Positions 43,584 to 52,155 of a DNA stretch of 64,000 nucleotides are shown here, piece by piece (within the stretch, counting starts at the first letter, position 1; every line of letters begins with the position of its first letter). Source of the DNA: Hymenobacter glacieicola (GTDB taxonomy: Bacteria > Bacteroidota > Bacteroidia > Cytophagales > Hymenobacteraceae); contig NZ_BMGS01000001.1 in the NCBI RefSeq assembly GCF_014640315.1, positions 496,001 to 560,000 on the forward strand, given 5' to 3'. Under the pieces are notes generated by a model that saw nothing but the letters and a program-made list of their open reading frames with translations, searched no databases and was not told where the DNA came from. A program made the position numbers and the translations under genes.

Positions 43584-43606
43584 TGTAGTGTACTCAGCTT
43601 TGCCTG

Positions 43607-43807
43607 CTAGCTAAATCTGGGCTGGCGTTCTTGCAGATACGCTTGAAAAGCCGGTAAAGCTCTTGCCTTCTCGAAGCCGTGCTGGGCAATGGCTGTCCGC
43701 ACGGCAGGTAAAAGCTCAGCTAGCCACGCCTCAAAATCGGCTGCGGTGGCTTGGTAGCTTTCCAAACTAGAGGTAGGCGCGGCAAGAGAAGAGGGCATAT
43801 CGTTCAT
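43607..43807 (-). CDS. Hypothetical small protein
   Basis: 66 residues, no known family, no signal peptide, mostly helical and Ala/Leu/Glu-rich (for example FEAWLAELLPAVRTAIAQHGFEKARALPAF). A short frame between the ftsH terminator and an AT-rich gap; its convergent placement at the terminator and its tidy end favour a real gene, but with only 66 codons this is uncertain. Confidence 0.45.
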   Translation of the reverse strand: MNDMPSSLAAPTSSLESYQATAADFEAWLAELLPAVRTAIAQHGFEKARALPAFQAYLQERQPRFS

Positions 43808-44085
43808 TTACAGCTCGTTTTACAGCTGTGTTTGCCAAAAGGGTGCCAGCTAATCAGTACCTGAAATTTGTGCAATAAAGCTGTTGCAGTTCAGAGTCAA
43901 GGAAAACTGATAAAGTCTGTTTCTAGTATTTAAATGTCGGTTTTACTATCAATGGGAGCCCAAAATCTTGCGCCGGAGTGCAATTGCTATAGTATCATTA
44001 GCTCAGTTCAACAAGGGGTAGGATAGAGGGTTGTTAAAATTGGGCTGTCGTATAACCCAAACCGAATCCTTGTACCTTTACTTTC

Positions 44086-44748
44086 ATGGCGGATACTTCT
44101 CGTGACATGATCCTGCGGCGCATTCGGGAGTCGTTGCAGCAGCCGGCAGAGCAGCCCGCGCGGCCCGACTTCACAGCGCCCCTGCACCCCCGGCCTGGGT
44201 CGGATGATGACCTGGCAGTGGCCTTTGCGCAAAGTTTTGTGCGGGTAGGCGGCGTATTTTACTACTGCGAATCGGTAGAGCAATTCTACGATGCGCTCTT
44301 CGCCTATAAGCGGGAGAAAAACCTGGAACACCTCTACGTGTGGGAGCCCGAGCTGAAGAAGCTGCTGCACGAAGGCAACATCGTTTTTCAGGGCGATGAA
44401 ACGGATTTTCGGACTAATGCGGACGCTGGCCTCACGAGCTGCGAGGCCTTGATAGCCCGCACGGGCAGTGTACTGGTAGCCGCCGGTACGGCCAGTGGCC
44501 GCCGCCTGAGCATCTATCCCGATCAGCACCTGGTGGTAGCGCGCACCTCCCAGGTGGTAGCCGACATTGGGGACGCCCTAAAACTGATGCAGCAGAAGTA
44601 CGGGCCCGACAAGCTGCCCTCCATGATTTCCCTGACCACCGGGCCAAGCCGCACGGCCGATATTGAAAAAACGCTGGTGCTCGGTGCCCACGGCCCGCGC
44701 AGCATCGTCTTGTTTTTACTGGATGACGCGCCCGCCGCAACTGCCTGA
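44086..44748 (+). CDS. LUD domain protein (LutC/YkgG-like)
   Basis: 220 residues. The LUD domain (about 70-220) shows CEALIARTGSVLVAAGTASGRRLSIYPDQHLVVARTSQVVADIGDAL and SLTTGPSRTADIEKTLVLGAHGPRSIVLFLLDD. In Bacillus LutC forms part of the iron-sulfur complex oxidising L-lactate; here no LutA/LutB genes are adjacent, so a lactate role is not shown. Its stop overlaps the start of the LpxH-like gene by 26 bp, indicating coupled translation. Soluble, cytoplasmic. Confidence 0.82.
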   Translation: MADTSRDMILRRIRESLQQPAEQPARPDFTAPLHPRPGSDDDLAVAFAQSFVRVGGVFYYCESVEQFYDALFAYKREKNLEHLYVWEPELKKLLHEGNIVFQGDETDFRTNADAGLTSCEALIARTGSVLVAAGTASGRRLSIYPDQHLVVARTSQVVADIGDALKLMQQKYGPDKLPSMISLTTGPSRTADIEKTLVLGAHGPRSIVLFLLDDAPAATA

Positions 44749-45508
44749 CCTCGCACTGCCCCCGGGCCGCCGCGTGTACTTTGCCTCTGATTTTCACTTG
44801 GGTGCCCCCGATGCCGCCCGCTCCCTGGAGCGGGAACGGCGGATTGTGCGCTGGCTGGACCTGGCCGCTCAAGATGCTGCCGCTATCTACTTGCTGGGTG
44901 ACATTTTTGACTTCTGGTTTGAGTACCGCCATGCCATTCCGCGCGGCTTTATCCGGCTGCAGGGCAAGCTGGCCGAGCTGACCGATGCCGGCCTACCCGT
45001 GACGTTCTTTACCGGCAACCACGACATGTGGATGTTCGATTACTTTACCAAGGAGCTGAACATTCCCGTTTTGCGCAACCCAGTGAGCCAGCGCATTGGT
45101 GGGCACATGTTCCACATTGGCCACGGCGACGGGCTGGGTCCCGGCGACCATACCTATAAGGTGTTGAAGCGCGTATTTGCTTCGCCAGTGGCCCAGTGGC
45201 TGTTTGCCCGCCTGCATCCTAACCTGGGCATTGGCATTGCCAACCGCTGGAGCCGGCACAGCCGCCTGCAAAACGGCGCTGCCGACGAGCAGTATTTTGG
45301 GGAGGAGGAGTGGCTGCTAACCTACTGCCGCCAGGTGCAGCAGCAGTTTCCCCACGAGTACTACGTGTTCGGGCACCGCCACCTGCCCCTTGACGTGGAA
45401 GTAGCCCCCGGCAGCCGCTACGTGAACCTGGGGGAATGGGTCAATTATTGCTCCTACGGCGTTTATGATGGCACTCAGCTGGCTTTGCGGCACTTTGAGC
45501 AGGAATAA
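44723..45508 (+). CDS. LpxH-like UDP-2,3-diacylglucosamine diphosphatase
   Basis: 261 residues from MTRPPQLPDLALPPGRRVYFASDFHLG. Calcineurin-like metallophosphoesterase motifs: DFHLG, GDIFDFW, GNHDMWMFDYF, GHGDGLGPGDHTYKV and GHRHLPLD. This pattern fits the LpxH group, which splits UDP-2,3-diacylglucosamine into lipid X and UMP in lipid A synthesis; Bacteroidota carry two such proteins, so exact function is inferred. The start overlaps the LUD gene by 26 bp; the stop is overlapped by the following gene. The frame also extends upstream to 44663. Confidence 0.82.
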   Translation: MTRPPQLPDLALPPGRRVYFASDFHLGAPDAARSLERERRIVRWLDLAAQDAAAIYLLGDIFDFWFEYRHAIPRGFIRLQGKLAELTDAGLPVTFFTGNHDMWMFDYFTKELNIPVLRNPVSQRIGGHMFHIGHGDGLGPGDHTYKVLKRVFASPVAQWLFARLHPNLGIGIANRWSRHSRLQNGAADEQYFGEEEWLLTYCRQVQQQFPHEYYVFGHRHLPLDVEVAPGSRYVNLGEWVNYCSYGVYDGTQLALRHFEQE

Positions 45509-46427
45509 AGCTTCGGCCCCAAACTCCCAACTCCCCAAAGGGGTAGGGTGGCGGCTGGCCTTAGGCCTCAGTATGCTGCTATTGTCCGCTGCCCAGGCCC
45601 AAACCACCGCGCCCGCAGCGGGCTCCGTGGCCCCGGCCGCGCAAGCCGCCCCCGTCGTAACGGTGCCCGCCGACACGAGAGCTGCCGGTGGTAGCTGGCA
45701 GCTGGTACGCACCGTTGCGCTGGTCCAACCCGGACCCGCATCCCTGGACCGCCGCGGCAACCTGTACGTAACGGATTCCCAAAATAACCTGCACCAGTAC
45801 GGGCCCGATGGGCAGGCTTTGAACACGTACTCGCCGCCGCTGCCGGGGCATACGGCCCAGGTAGAAGCCTGGAATACGGCCAAGGTGCTCGTGTTTTACG
45901 ATGACCGCCAACAGGCCGTACTGCTCGACCGGTTTTTGACGCCGATTGGGGAAGTACGCTGGCAGGACTACCTCGACGGGCAGATCCGGGCCGCTACCCT
46001 GGCCCCCGACGACCGGTACTGGCTGCTCAACGAGTCGGACCTGACGCTGCGCCAGTTTGATGCGGCCCAGAAGCGGTTCACTATTACCACTCCCCTCGAC
46101 CTGCTCATCGGCCGCACCCGGCCTGATTTTCGGTTTTTGCGCGAGTACCAGAACAACCTCTACCTCGTGGACCGCACCAGCGGCATCTATGTGTTCGATA
46201 ACCTGGGCAACTACCGCAAAAAGCTACCCCTGCCGGGCCTGAATTACGTTGGTTTCCGGGGCGACGAGCTGTACTACTTGGCTCCCGAAGGGCTGCGGCT
46301 TTTCCACTTGTACGCCCTCACGGAGCGGACGCTGCCGCTACCCGTGGCCGGCGCCCAGCAAGTGCTGGTCAGCGCCCAATACGCCTACGTGGTAAGTGCG
46401 ACCGGTATTCAGGTGTATAAAATATAG
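45465..46427 (+). CDS. Exported beta-propeller-like protein
   Basis: 320 residues as given; a TTG at 45495 would cut 10 residues and reduce the overlap with the preceding gene from 44 to 14 bp. The signal peptide core is LALGLSMLLLSAAQAQ. The body resembles six-bladed propellers with blades such as ASLDRRGNLYVTDSQNNLHQYGPDG, YWLLNESDLTLRQFDA, LYLVDRTSGIYVFDNLGNY and YYLAPEGLRLFHLYAL. I cannot name a family; related proteins are found next to lpxH-like genes. Probably periplasmic. A hairpin follows at 46441-46470. Confidence 0.7.
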   Translation: MMALSWLCGTLSRNKASAPNSQLPKGVGWRLALGLSMLLLSAAQAQTTAPAAGSVAPAAQAAPVVTVPADTRAAGGSWQLVRTVALVQPGPASLDRRGNLYVTDSQNNLHQYGPDGQALNTYSPPLPGHTAQVEAWNTAKVLVFYDDRQQAVLLDRFLTPIGEVRWQDYLDGQIRAATLAPDDRYWLLNESDLTLRQFDAAQKRFTITTPLDLLIGRTRPDFRFLREYQNNLYLVDRTSGIYVFDNLGNYRKKLPLPGLNYVGFRGDELYYLAPEGLRLFHLYALTERTLPLPVAGAQQVLVSAQYAYVVSATGIQVYKI

Positions 46428-46440
46428 GCGCTTTCCGGCG

Positions 46441-46470
46441 GCCGTAAGCCCCTTCACACCAGCTTACGGC
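46441..46470 (+). terminator. Hairpin after the beta-propeller gene
   Basis: GCCGTAAGC (46441-46449) pairs with GCTTACGGC (46462-46470), 9 bp with a 12-nt loop; a short T-poor tail follows, so it may be weak. Confidence 0.5.
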
Positions 46471-46620
46471 TTGTGAATCAGGCAATAGCTGAGCAGTAGG
46501 TGGGCTCGGGAAGCTGGTACAGTTGGGCTGTCGTAACTCGTTTTGCGTGTGTGGCGTTATGCTAACAGGCTGGCACTGAGCCAGTGTCTGTTCTGTTTCA
46601 CTCCACCACACTATTCTGTT

Positions 46621-47784
46621 ATGAAGGCACTCGTGTATCACGGAATGAGGGATGTGCGCGTCGATACCGTCGACGATCCTGAGATTGAAGACGCCCGCGA
46701 CGCTATTATTCGGGTAACCAGCACGGCTATCTGCGGCTCCGACCTGCACATTTATAATGGGAGCATTCCGCAGCCCCGGCCCATGGTGCTCGGCCACGAG
46801 TTCATGGGCATTGTGGAGGAGGTAGGCAAGGGCGTGAAAGGCAAGCTCAAGGTCGGCGACCGGGTAGTAGTGCCGTTTCCCATTGCCTGCGGTACCTGCT
46901 ACTTCTGCAACCACCAGCTGCCGGGCCACTGCGAAAACTCCAACCCCGACCACTACGGCCCCGAGGGCGGGCTGCTGACCGAGAAAGGCGGGGCCCTGTT
47001 TGGCTACACCGATTTGTATGGCGGCTACAACGGCGGCCAAGCTGAGTACGTGCGCGTGCCCTACGCCGACTTCGGGCCCCGGGTAATTCCGGACAGCCTC
47101 ACCGATGAGCAGGCCCTGTTCCTGACTGATATTTTCCCCACGGGGTACTCCGGCATTGACTGGGGCGAGGTGAAGGGCGGCGAAATCGTGGCCATTTTTG
47201 GGGCCGGTCCGGTGGGTATTATGGCGGCCAAATCGGCGTGGCTGCGCGGGGCAGCCCGCGTAGTCGTAGTCGACACCCTGCAATACCGCCTCGACAAAGC
47301 CCAGCACGCCACAAACTGCGAGGTCATTCGCTGGGAAGATGCCAAGTCGGTGGTGGAGCAGATCCGGGAGCTGAGCGGTGGGCGCGGCGCCGACGTGTGC
47401 GTGGAGTGCGTGGGTTTCGAGCCCGACCGGGACTTGCTGGATCGGGCCAAGGCAGTTATCAACCTGGAGAAAGGCTCCGATAAAGTGCTGCTGGCCTGCA
47501 TGAGCGCCGTCCGCCGGGGCGGCATCGTGTCGGTGCTGGGCGTGTACAGCTCCCCCTTCGACAACTTCCCGATTCACCAGTTCTTCGACAAGGGCATTAC
47601 CCTGCGGGGCGGGCAGGCCCCGGCCCAAAAGCACATCGATAAATTGCTGCAGTATGTAATTGAGGGCAAAGTTGTGCTGGATGACATCATCACGCACCGC
47701 CTGCCGCTGGCCGAGGCCGCCCACGGCTACGACATCTTCCGCAACAAAAAAGACAACTGCGTGAAGGTAGTGCTCAAGCCCTAG
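46621..47784 (+). CDS. Zinc-dependent alcohol dehydrogenase (formaldehyde-dehydrogenase-like)
   Basis: 387 residues from MKALVYHGMRDVRVDTV. Zinc ligands: catalytic CGSDLH and GHEFMG; the structural four-cysteine lobe CGTCYFCNHQLPGHC. The Rossmann signature is GAGPVGIMAAKSAWLRGAARVVVVD. Blocks such as GGYNGGQAEYVRVPYAD and IPDSLTDEQALFLTDIFPTGY resemble glutathione-independent formaldehyde dehydrogenases and threonine dehydrogenase-like enzymes. The physiological substrate is not visible from sequence. Frame extends upstream to 46543 without family-like residues. Confidence 0.85.
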   Translation: MKALVYHGMRDVRVDTVDDPEIEDARDAIIRVTSTAICGSDLHIYNGSIPQPRPMVLGHEFMGIVEEVGKGVKGKLKVGDRVVVPFPIACGTCYFCNHQLPGHCENSNPDHYGPEGGLLTEKGGALFGYTDLYGGYNGGQAEYVRVPYADFGPRVIPDSLTDEQALFLTDIFPTGYSGIDWGEVKGGEIVAIFGAGPVGIMAAKSAWLRGAARVVVVDTLQYRLDKAQHATNCEVIRWEDAKSVVEQIRELSGGRGADVCVECVGFEPDRDLLDRAKAVINLEKGSDKVLLACMSAVRRGGIVSVLGVYSSPFDNFPIHQFFDKGITLRGGQAPAQKHIDKLLQYVIEGKVVLDDIITHRLPLAEAAHGYDIFRNKKDNCVKVVLKP

Positions 47785-47891
47785 GCTGAATTCTGACCTA
47801 CTTTATAGAGAGGGGCCGGCTGCTTGCCGGCCCTTTTTGGTGTGGGTTCGGCTGGGCCGGCCGCTCTTTATAATGCGGGCTATTTTCTACT

Positions 47892-47899
47892 TACATTTG
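47892..47899 (+). promoter_or_regulatory. -7 promoter element for the S8 protease gene
   Basis: TACATTTG matches TAnnTTTG. A TTTA at 47867-47870 lies 21 bp upstream. Transcription would start near 47906, 53 nt before ATG 47959. Confidence 0.45.
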
Positions 47900-47958
47900 A
47901 AAGAGACGACCCTGGTCGTTGCTGATACCGCTCTGCCTCGCCACAACCAACTTTTTCT

Positions 47959-50586
47959 ATGTCTGCTGCTTTCTTCTGCCGTGCCTGTCTCCGTTTTGTG
48001 TTGGTGGCCAGCAGTATAGCAAGCAGCATAGCGGGTAAGGCCCAGACGCTGCCAACGCAAACCAGCAACCGGGTAGCCCCGGGCCTGGAGGCCAACCGCG
48101 CTGGGCGGGCCTTGCGCGTAAGCGTTACCGATGGCGCGGCTTTTCAGCAGTGGCTGGCCCGGCAACAGCCGCGGGCCACGGCCACGGCGGAGCTCCGCCA
48201 CGCCGGGCTCTGGCAGGTGCGCGGCGTCACGCCCGCCGAGCTGGCGAAGTGCCCTTGGGTAAGCTTTGTGGAAGTAGCCGACCGCCGCGCCCAGCCCGAG
48301 CGCCAGCTCAACGGCGCCGACTTCGCCGCCAACAAAGTTACCACGGTGCACGCGCGCTACCCCGCCCTAGCCGGCCAAGGCCTAACGGTTTCGGTCAAGG
48401 AAAGCCCGCTCGATATCAATGACATTGACTTCAAAGGCCGCCTGGTTAACCCCGATCCGCTGGCCCAGCTGCTCAATTCGCACGCCACCACCATGGCCAC
48501 GCTGATTGCGGGCGGCGGCAACTCCGCCGTAACCGGCAAGGGCGCCGCCTGGCAGGCCCGCATTGCGCAGTCCAGCTACGACAACCTCCTGCCCGACGAC
48601 AACGCCACGCTGGCTAGCCAGGGCGTATCGGTCCAGAATCACTCCTACGGGGTTTCTGTTGAGAACTTCTACGGCCTCGAAGCCCGCGCCTACGATCAGC
48701 AGGTGCGCCAGCGGCCCGAGCTGCTGCACGTTTTCTCGGCCGGCAATTCCGGTAACCAGCCCGCTGCCGCCGGATCTTACGCCGGCCTGGCGGGGGTAGC
48801 CAACCTGACCGGGCAGTTCAAAAATTCTAAAAATACCCTGAGCGTAGGCGCCACCGATGCGCTGGGGCAGGTAGTGCCGCTCAGTTCCCGCGGCCCCGCC
48901 GCCGACGGCCGCATTAAGCCCGAGTTGGTGGCCTACGGCGACGGCGGCACCTCCGACGCGGCAGCTTTGGTGTCGGGTATCAGCCTGCTGGTGCAACAAG
49001 CCTACCGCGACCAACAAGGGAAGCTGCCAGCCGCTAACCTCGTGAAAGCGGCCCTGCTGAACACCGCTGATGATACCGGCCGGCCCCACGTGGATTTTGT
49101 GGCGGGCTACGGGCAAGCCGATGCCTTGGGGGCGGTGCAAACCATTCTGGAGCGCCGCTTTGCGGAAGGCTCGGCCACGCAAAGCCAGGAGCAGGTATTC
49201 ACGATTACCGTTCCGGCCGGAACGCACCGACTGAAGGCCACGCTGGTATGGAACGACCCCGAAGCCGCCGCCAATGCCCCCGCCACGCTGATTAATGACC
49301 TCGACCTGACTCTGACCCGGCCTACCACCGGGCAGAGCTGGCTACCCTGGACGCTCAGCTCCTTTGCCCACCTGGACTCGTTGGCCCTACCCGCGCGGCG
49401 CCGGGCCAACCACCGCGACAATGCCGAGCAGATTACCCTGGACCTACCGGCGGCCGGCACCTACGAGCTGCGCGTGCGCGGCTTCAGCGTAGCACAGGGG
49501 CCGCAGGCGTTCAGCGTGGCCTACGAGTTTGAGTCGGGGCTGACCTGGGTGCACCCCACCCGGGCCCGCAACTTACGGGCGGCCGAATCGGCGCTGCTCC
49601 GCTGGCAGTGGGCGGGGCCGGCCACTGCGGCCCGCCTGGAGTACCGTCCGGTAGGGCAAACTGCCTGGACCATTTTAGCGCCCTCGGTAAATCTGGCCCA
49701 GCAAACGTTTCGCTGGACAGCGCCCGAGGTAACCCAGCCAGCCCAGTTGCGCCTCTTAACGGGCACGGGCACCGTGGAGTCCGATACGTTTTTCGTGGCC
49801 CGGCCGCTGGCCTTGCAGGTTGGCTATAACTGCCCCGATGAAACCCTGCTAACCTGGGCGCGCGTGCCCGGCGCTACCCGCTACCAAGTGTACCAGTTGG
49901 GGGCTACTCACTTGCAGCCCTTCCGCTTGCTAGCCGATACTGCCTTGTTACTTACCGCAGCCGAAGCGGCTACCCGTCATTTTGCCGTGGCTCCCGTCGT
50001 TCAGGGGCGGGTAGGGGAGCGGGGCAGCACCTTGGATGTAACGCAGGCAGCCTACGGCTGCTACGTGCGCTCCTTTTTACCGCGGCAACTGGTTACGGAT
50101 ACCGTGCGCCTCGACTTAACTTTAGGTACTACCTACCGGCTCCAGTCCGTAGTGCTGGAGCGCCGCTTGGCCGATGGCTCCTTTCAGGCCGTCCAGACGA
50201 TTTCCCCGGTGCGCAGTACCAGCCTAGTCCTGACGGACCCGAGTGCCGTAGCCGGCCGGGCCCAGTACCGGGTCCGGCTGGTGCTCACTACCGGGCGCGT
50301 GCTGTATAGTGCCGTTGAGGAAGTGTTTTTTGTGCCCTCGGCCGCTGATGTACTGGTGTATCCGGTGCCGGTGGTAGCAGGCGAGCCGCTCAACCTAGTC
50401 GGGCCCCGGGACCAAGCCTTGCACATCCGCATATTCGACCTGACGGGCCGTTTGCTGCTGGAGCGCACTACGGACGGAGGCGCTATTCAGTCGCAGGATA
50501 CCCATACGCTGAAGAACGGCACCTACCTACTTCGCATCAGCGTAACCGGCGGCCGCGAGGTAACCCGCCGAATTGTAGTGCTGTAA
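47959..50586 (+). CDS. S8 family (subtilisin-like) serine protease with T9SS sorting domain
   Basis: 875 residues. A signal peptide (LRFVLVASSIASSIAGKAQ) is followed by a propeptide, the S8 domain (about 135-410), a P-domain-like region, further beta domains and a C-terminal T9SS sorting domain (VLVYPVPVVAGEPLNLVG ... IRIFDLTGRLLLE ... KNGTYLLRISVTGG). Catalytic H175 (NSHATTMATLIAG), oxyanion N263 (SAGNSGN) and nucleophile S332 (GGTSDAAALVSG) are present. The canonical Asp position is E148 (TVSVKESPLD), though D152 is close and could serve. Secreted by the Sec-T9SS route, probably surface-bound or released. Confidence 0.88.
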   Translation: MSAAFFCRACLRFVLVASSIASSIAGKAQTLPTQTSNRVAPGLEANRAGRALRVSVTDGAAFQQWLARQQPRATATAELRHAGLWQVRGVTPAELAKCPWVSFVEVADRRAQPERQLNGADFAANKVTTVHARYPALAGQGLTVSVKESPLDINDIDFKGRLVNPDPLAQLLNSHATTMATLIAGGGNSAVTGKGAAWQARIAQSSYDNLLPDDNATLASQGVSVQNHSYGVSVENFYGLEARAYDQQVRQRPELLHVFSAGNSGNQPAAAGSYAGLAGVANLTGQFKNSKNTLSVGATDALGQVVPLSSRGPAADGRIKPELVAYGDGGTSDAAALVSGISLLVQQAYRDQQGKLPAANLVKAALLNTADDTGRPHVDFVAGYGQADALGAVQTILERRFAEGSATQSQEQVFTITVPAGTHRLKATLVWNDPEAAANAPATLINDLDLTLTRPTTGQSWLPWTLSSFAHLDSLALPARRRANHRDNAEQITLDLPAAGTYELRVRGFSVAQGPQAFSVAYEFESGLTWVHPTRARNLRAAESALLRWQWAGPATAARLEYRPVGQTAWTILAPSVNLAQQTFRWTAPEVTQPAQLRLLTGTGTVESDTFFVARPLALQVGYNCPDETLLTWARVPGATRYQVYQLGATHLQPFRLLADTALLLTAAEAATRHFAVAPVVQGRVGERGSTLDVTQAAYGCYVRSFLPRQLVTDTVRLDLTLGTTYRLQSVVLERRLADGSFQAVQTISPVRSTSLVLTDPSAVAGRAQYRVRLVLTTGRVLYSAVEEVFFVPSAADVLVYPVPVVAGEPLNLVGPRDQALHIRIFDLTGRLLLERTTDGGAIQSQDTHTLKNGTYLLRISVTGGREVTRRIVVL

Positions 50587-50956
50587 GAAGCTCAGCGTAT
50601 GTAGTATTCATGTGTGAAGCGGCGTTTGCCTGCGCGGCCCGCTATGTTCATGTGCTTTGCTGCCCAAGCAGCAAAGCGCGGCCATGTTGGCCACGTAATA
50701 CCTGCCCTGATAAATCAATGGCAAGAGGCCTCCTGCCCTAAGCTGACAGGGCTTCTTGTGGCCAGCTTTGCAAAGGATTTGTCGAATGATCTGTCAGGCC
50801 TGGAGTAGTAGGTGACCTATCTATAAAACGTGGCTTAATCATGCGCAAGGCCGGCGCTAGGGCGTGTTGGCCGAACGTCATAAGTAAGCTACAGAACAAC
50901 AAAAAGCCCTGGCTCAGATGAGCCAGGGCTTTTTGTTGTCAGTACTACCCTAAGGG
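50587..50956. other. 370-bp gap with stem-loops between convergent protease genes
   Basis: A perfect 10-bp stem-loop, GCTTTGCTGC (50654-50663) and GCAGCAAAGC (50668-50677) around CCAA, may end S8 transcription. A second hairpin, GCCCT (50736-50740) and AGGGC (50749-50753), is followed by TTCTT. The strong terminator at 50896-50939 serves the M57 gene. A small plus frame at 50614-50808 looks spurious. Confidence 0.5.
50896..50939. terminator. Terminator of the M57 protease gene
   Basis: ACAACAAAAAGCCCTGGCTC pairs perfectly with GAGCCAGGGCTTTTTGTTGT around a 4-nt loop; strong from either strand. Confidence 0.85.
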
Positions 50957-51760
50957 TTAGTAAACGTAGTTCAGAGCCGTTACGTCGTTGGCATTGAAGG
51001 GGCGGTTAGCGCCGCTGCCGATGCAAGCCAGCATCCAGGAGTTAGGATCTGGGCTGGTAGGAGTGCCGGGGATGTGGATAGCGCCAACGGTGCTGGCACC
51101 TTCGTTCACGGCCGAGCCACCGCAGCTGTACTGACGGCTCATGTAGTCAGTGTGACGGAAGCCAATGCAGTGACCTACTTCGTGGGCCAGAATGGTAGCA
51201 ATGTAAGTGGAAGCGTTGGCCGTACCAATGGCACCTACGTTAACCGAAACCGAGCCGTAAGGATTGCCGCCCGAAGGGAAGCCGGCCGAGGCCAGGTAGC
51301 TAGAGCCCGAAGGAGCAGCACTCATTACAATGTTGCCACCCGAGCTAACGCGGGAGAAGCGAATACGCAGGTTCTGCGCATTGTACCGACGAATCAGCTC
51401 GTCGGTAGCGGTGATATAAGCCGAAGGCAGGCTGCTGGAAACGCTGATAGTGATGGTGCGGGGCAGGCCACCTACCAGGTTGGTAGTGCGGTACTGCTCA
51501 TCCTGGCCTACACGTAGCATCTTGTAGTCAGGAGTGCTGGCCAGCATTTCGTCCGTCAGCATAATGTCGCCTTCCACGATTACGCCGCCGGCTACTTTCT
51601 GAGCACCTGCTGCCGAGAAACCAAGCGTTTTGATTTGGCTAACAGTCGTCTCCGACACCTGGTTTTTTACCTCAACATTGGCTTTTTCCTGACAGGAGGA
51701 AAGCGACAAGCTGGTGGCAGCCAACAGGGCGAGGGGGGCGAGTACTTTTAATGTTTTCAT
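50957..51760 (-). CDS. M57-like zinc metalloprotease lipoprotein
   Basis: 267 residues. The lipoprotein signal MKTLKVLAPLALLAATSLSLSSCQ places it at a membrane surface. The zinc site is a full metzincin pattern, H193-E194-x-x-H197-x-x-G-x-x-H203 in ILAHEVGHCIGFRHTDYM, as in protease B-like M57 enzymes. Nearby GSVSVNVGAIGTANASTYIATILA and a tail GPNSWMLACIGSG ... FNANDVTALNYVY are typical of this Bacteroidota group. No T9SS tail is present. It is convergent with the S8 protease; an upstream -7 element is at 51822-51829. Confidence 0.88.
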   Translation of the reverse strand: MKTLKVLAPLALLAATSLSLSSCQEKANVEVKNQVSETTVSQIKTLGFSAAGAQKVAGGVIVEGDIMLTDEMLASTPDYKMLRVGQDEQYRTTNLVGGLPRTITISVSSSLPSAYITATDELIRRYNAQNLRIRFSRVSSGGNIVMSAAPSGSSYLASAGFPSGGNPYGSVSVNVGAIGTANASTYIATILAHEVGHCIGFRHTDYMSRQYSCGGSAVNEGASTVGAIHIPGTPTSPDPNSWMLACIGSGANRPFNANDVTALNYVY

Positions 51761-51821
51761 GTGTTTTGGTTGTGGTTAGGTAAAAGAACGCTGTAAACAT
51801 AGGCTTTCGTTATTGATATTT

Positions 51822-51829
51822 CAAAACTA
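51822..51829 (-). promoter_or_regulatory. -7 promoter element for the M57 protease gene
   Basis: The minus strand reads TAGTTTTG (TAnnTTTG), with TTTTG at 51845-51849 (15-bp spacer). The start would lie near 51815, giving a 55-nt leader. Confidence 0.5.
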
Positions 51830-52087
51830 TGGTCATGTAATTGTCAAAATTATATACGAACAAAGTGCGCGTTAGCAGATTCATAACGGCTTATAGTTGA
51901 GCATGGAATAGGACTAAACTTATTTATGACTATTTGGTGAAAATTGATTTTTTATAGTATAAAGCGAATATTTGCTCGTATCAATCGAAAGCCTAAATAG
52001 CACTACCCTGAACCAGCAGGAGCACAAGTGAACTGATGACTTATTTTGGAGCGTTAGGAGCAGCACTGCCCGCCGCCTCTAAATCTG

Positions 52088-52095
52088 TATCTTTG
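52088..52095 (+). promoter_or_regulatory. -7 promoter element for ricT
   Basis: TATCTTTG matches TAnnTTTG; no TTTG is seen at the usual distance. Transcription would start near 52102, giving a leader of about 54 nt before the GTG at 52156. Confidence 0.45.
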
Positions 52096-52155
52096 TCTAG
52101 AACCGATTTCAGGCGCAAGGCTACCTTTCGCTTTACCATATAGATCTTTCAAGCC

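Larger units (their letters stand above)
51761..52155. other. AT-rich divergent gap between the M57 protease and ricT
   Basis: 395 bp holding two opposed promoters: TAGTTTTG (51822-51829, minus) for the protease and TATCTTTG (52088-52095, plus) for ricT. The middle is AT-rich without a gene or hairpin. Confidence 0.55.

Noticed and set aside
50614..50808. Small plus-strand frame after the S8 protease
   Set aside because: It runs through two hairpins and has no recognisable features.
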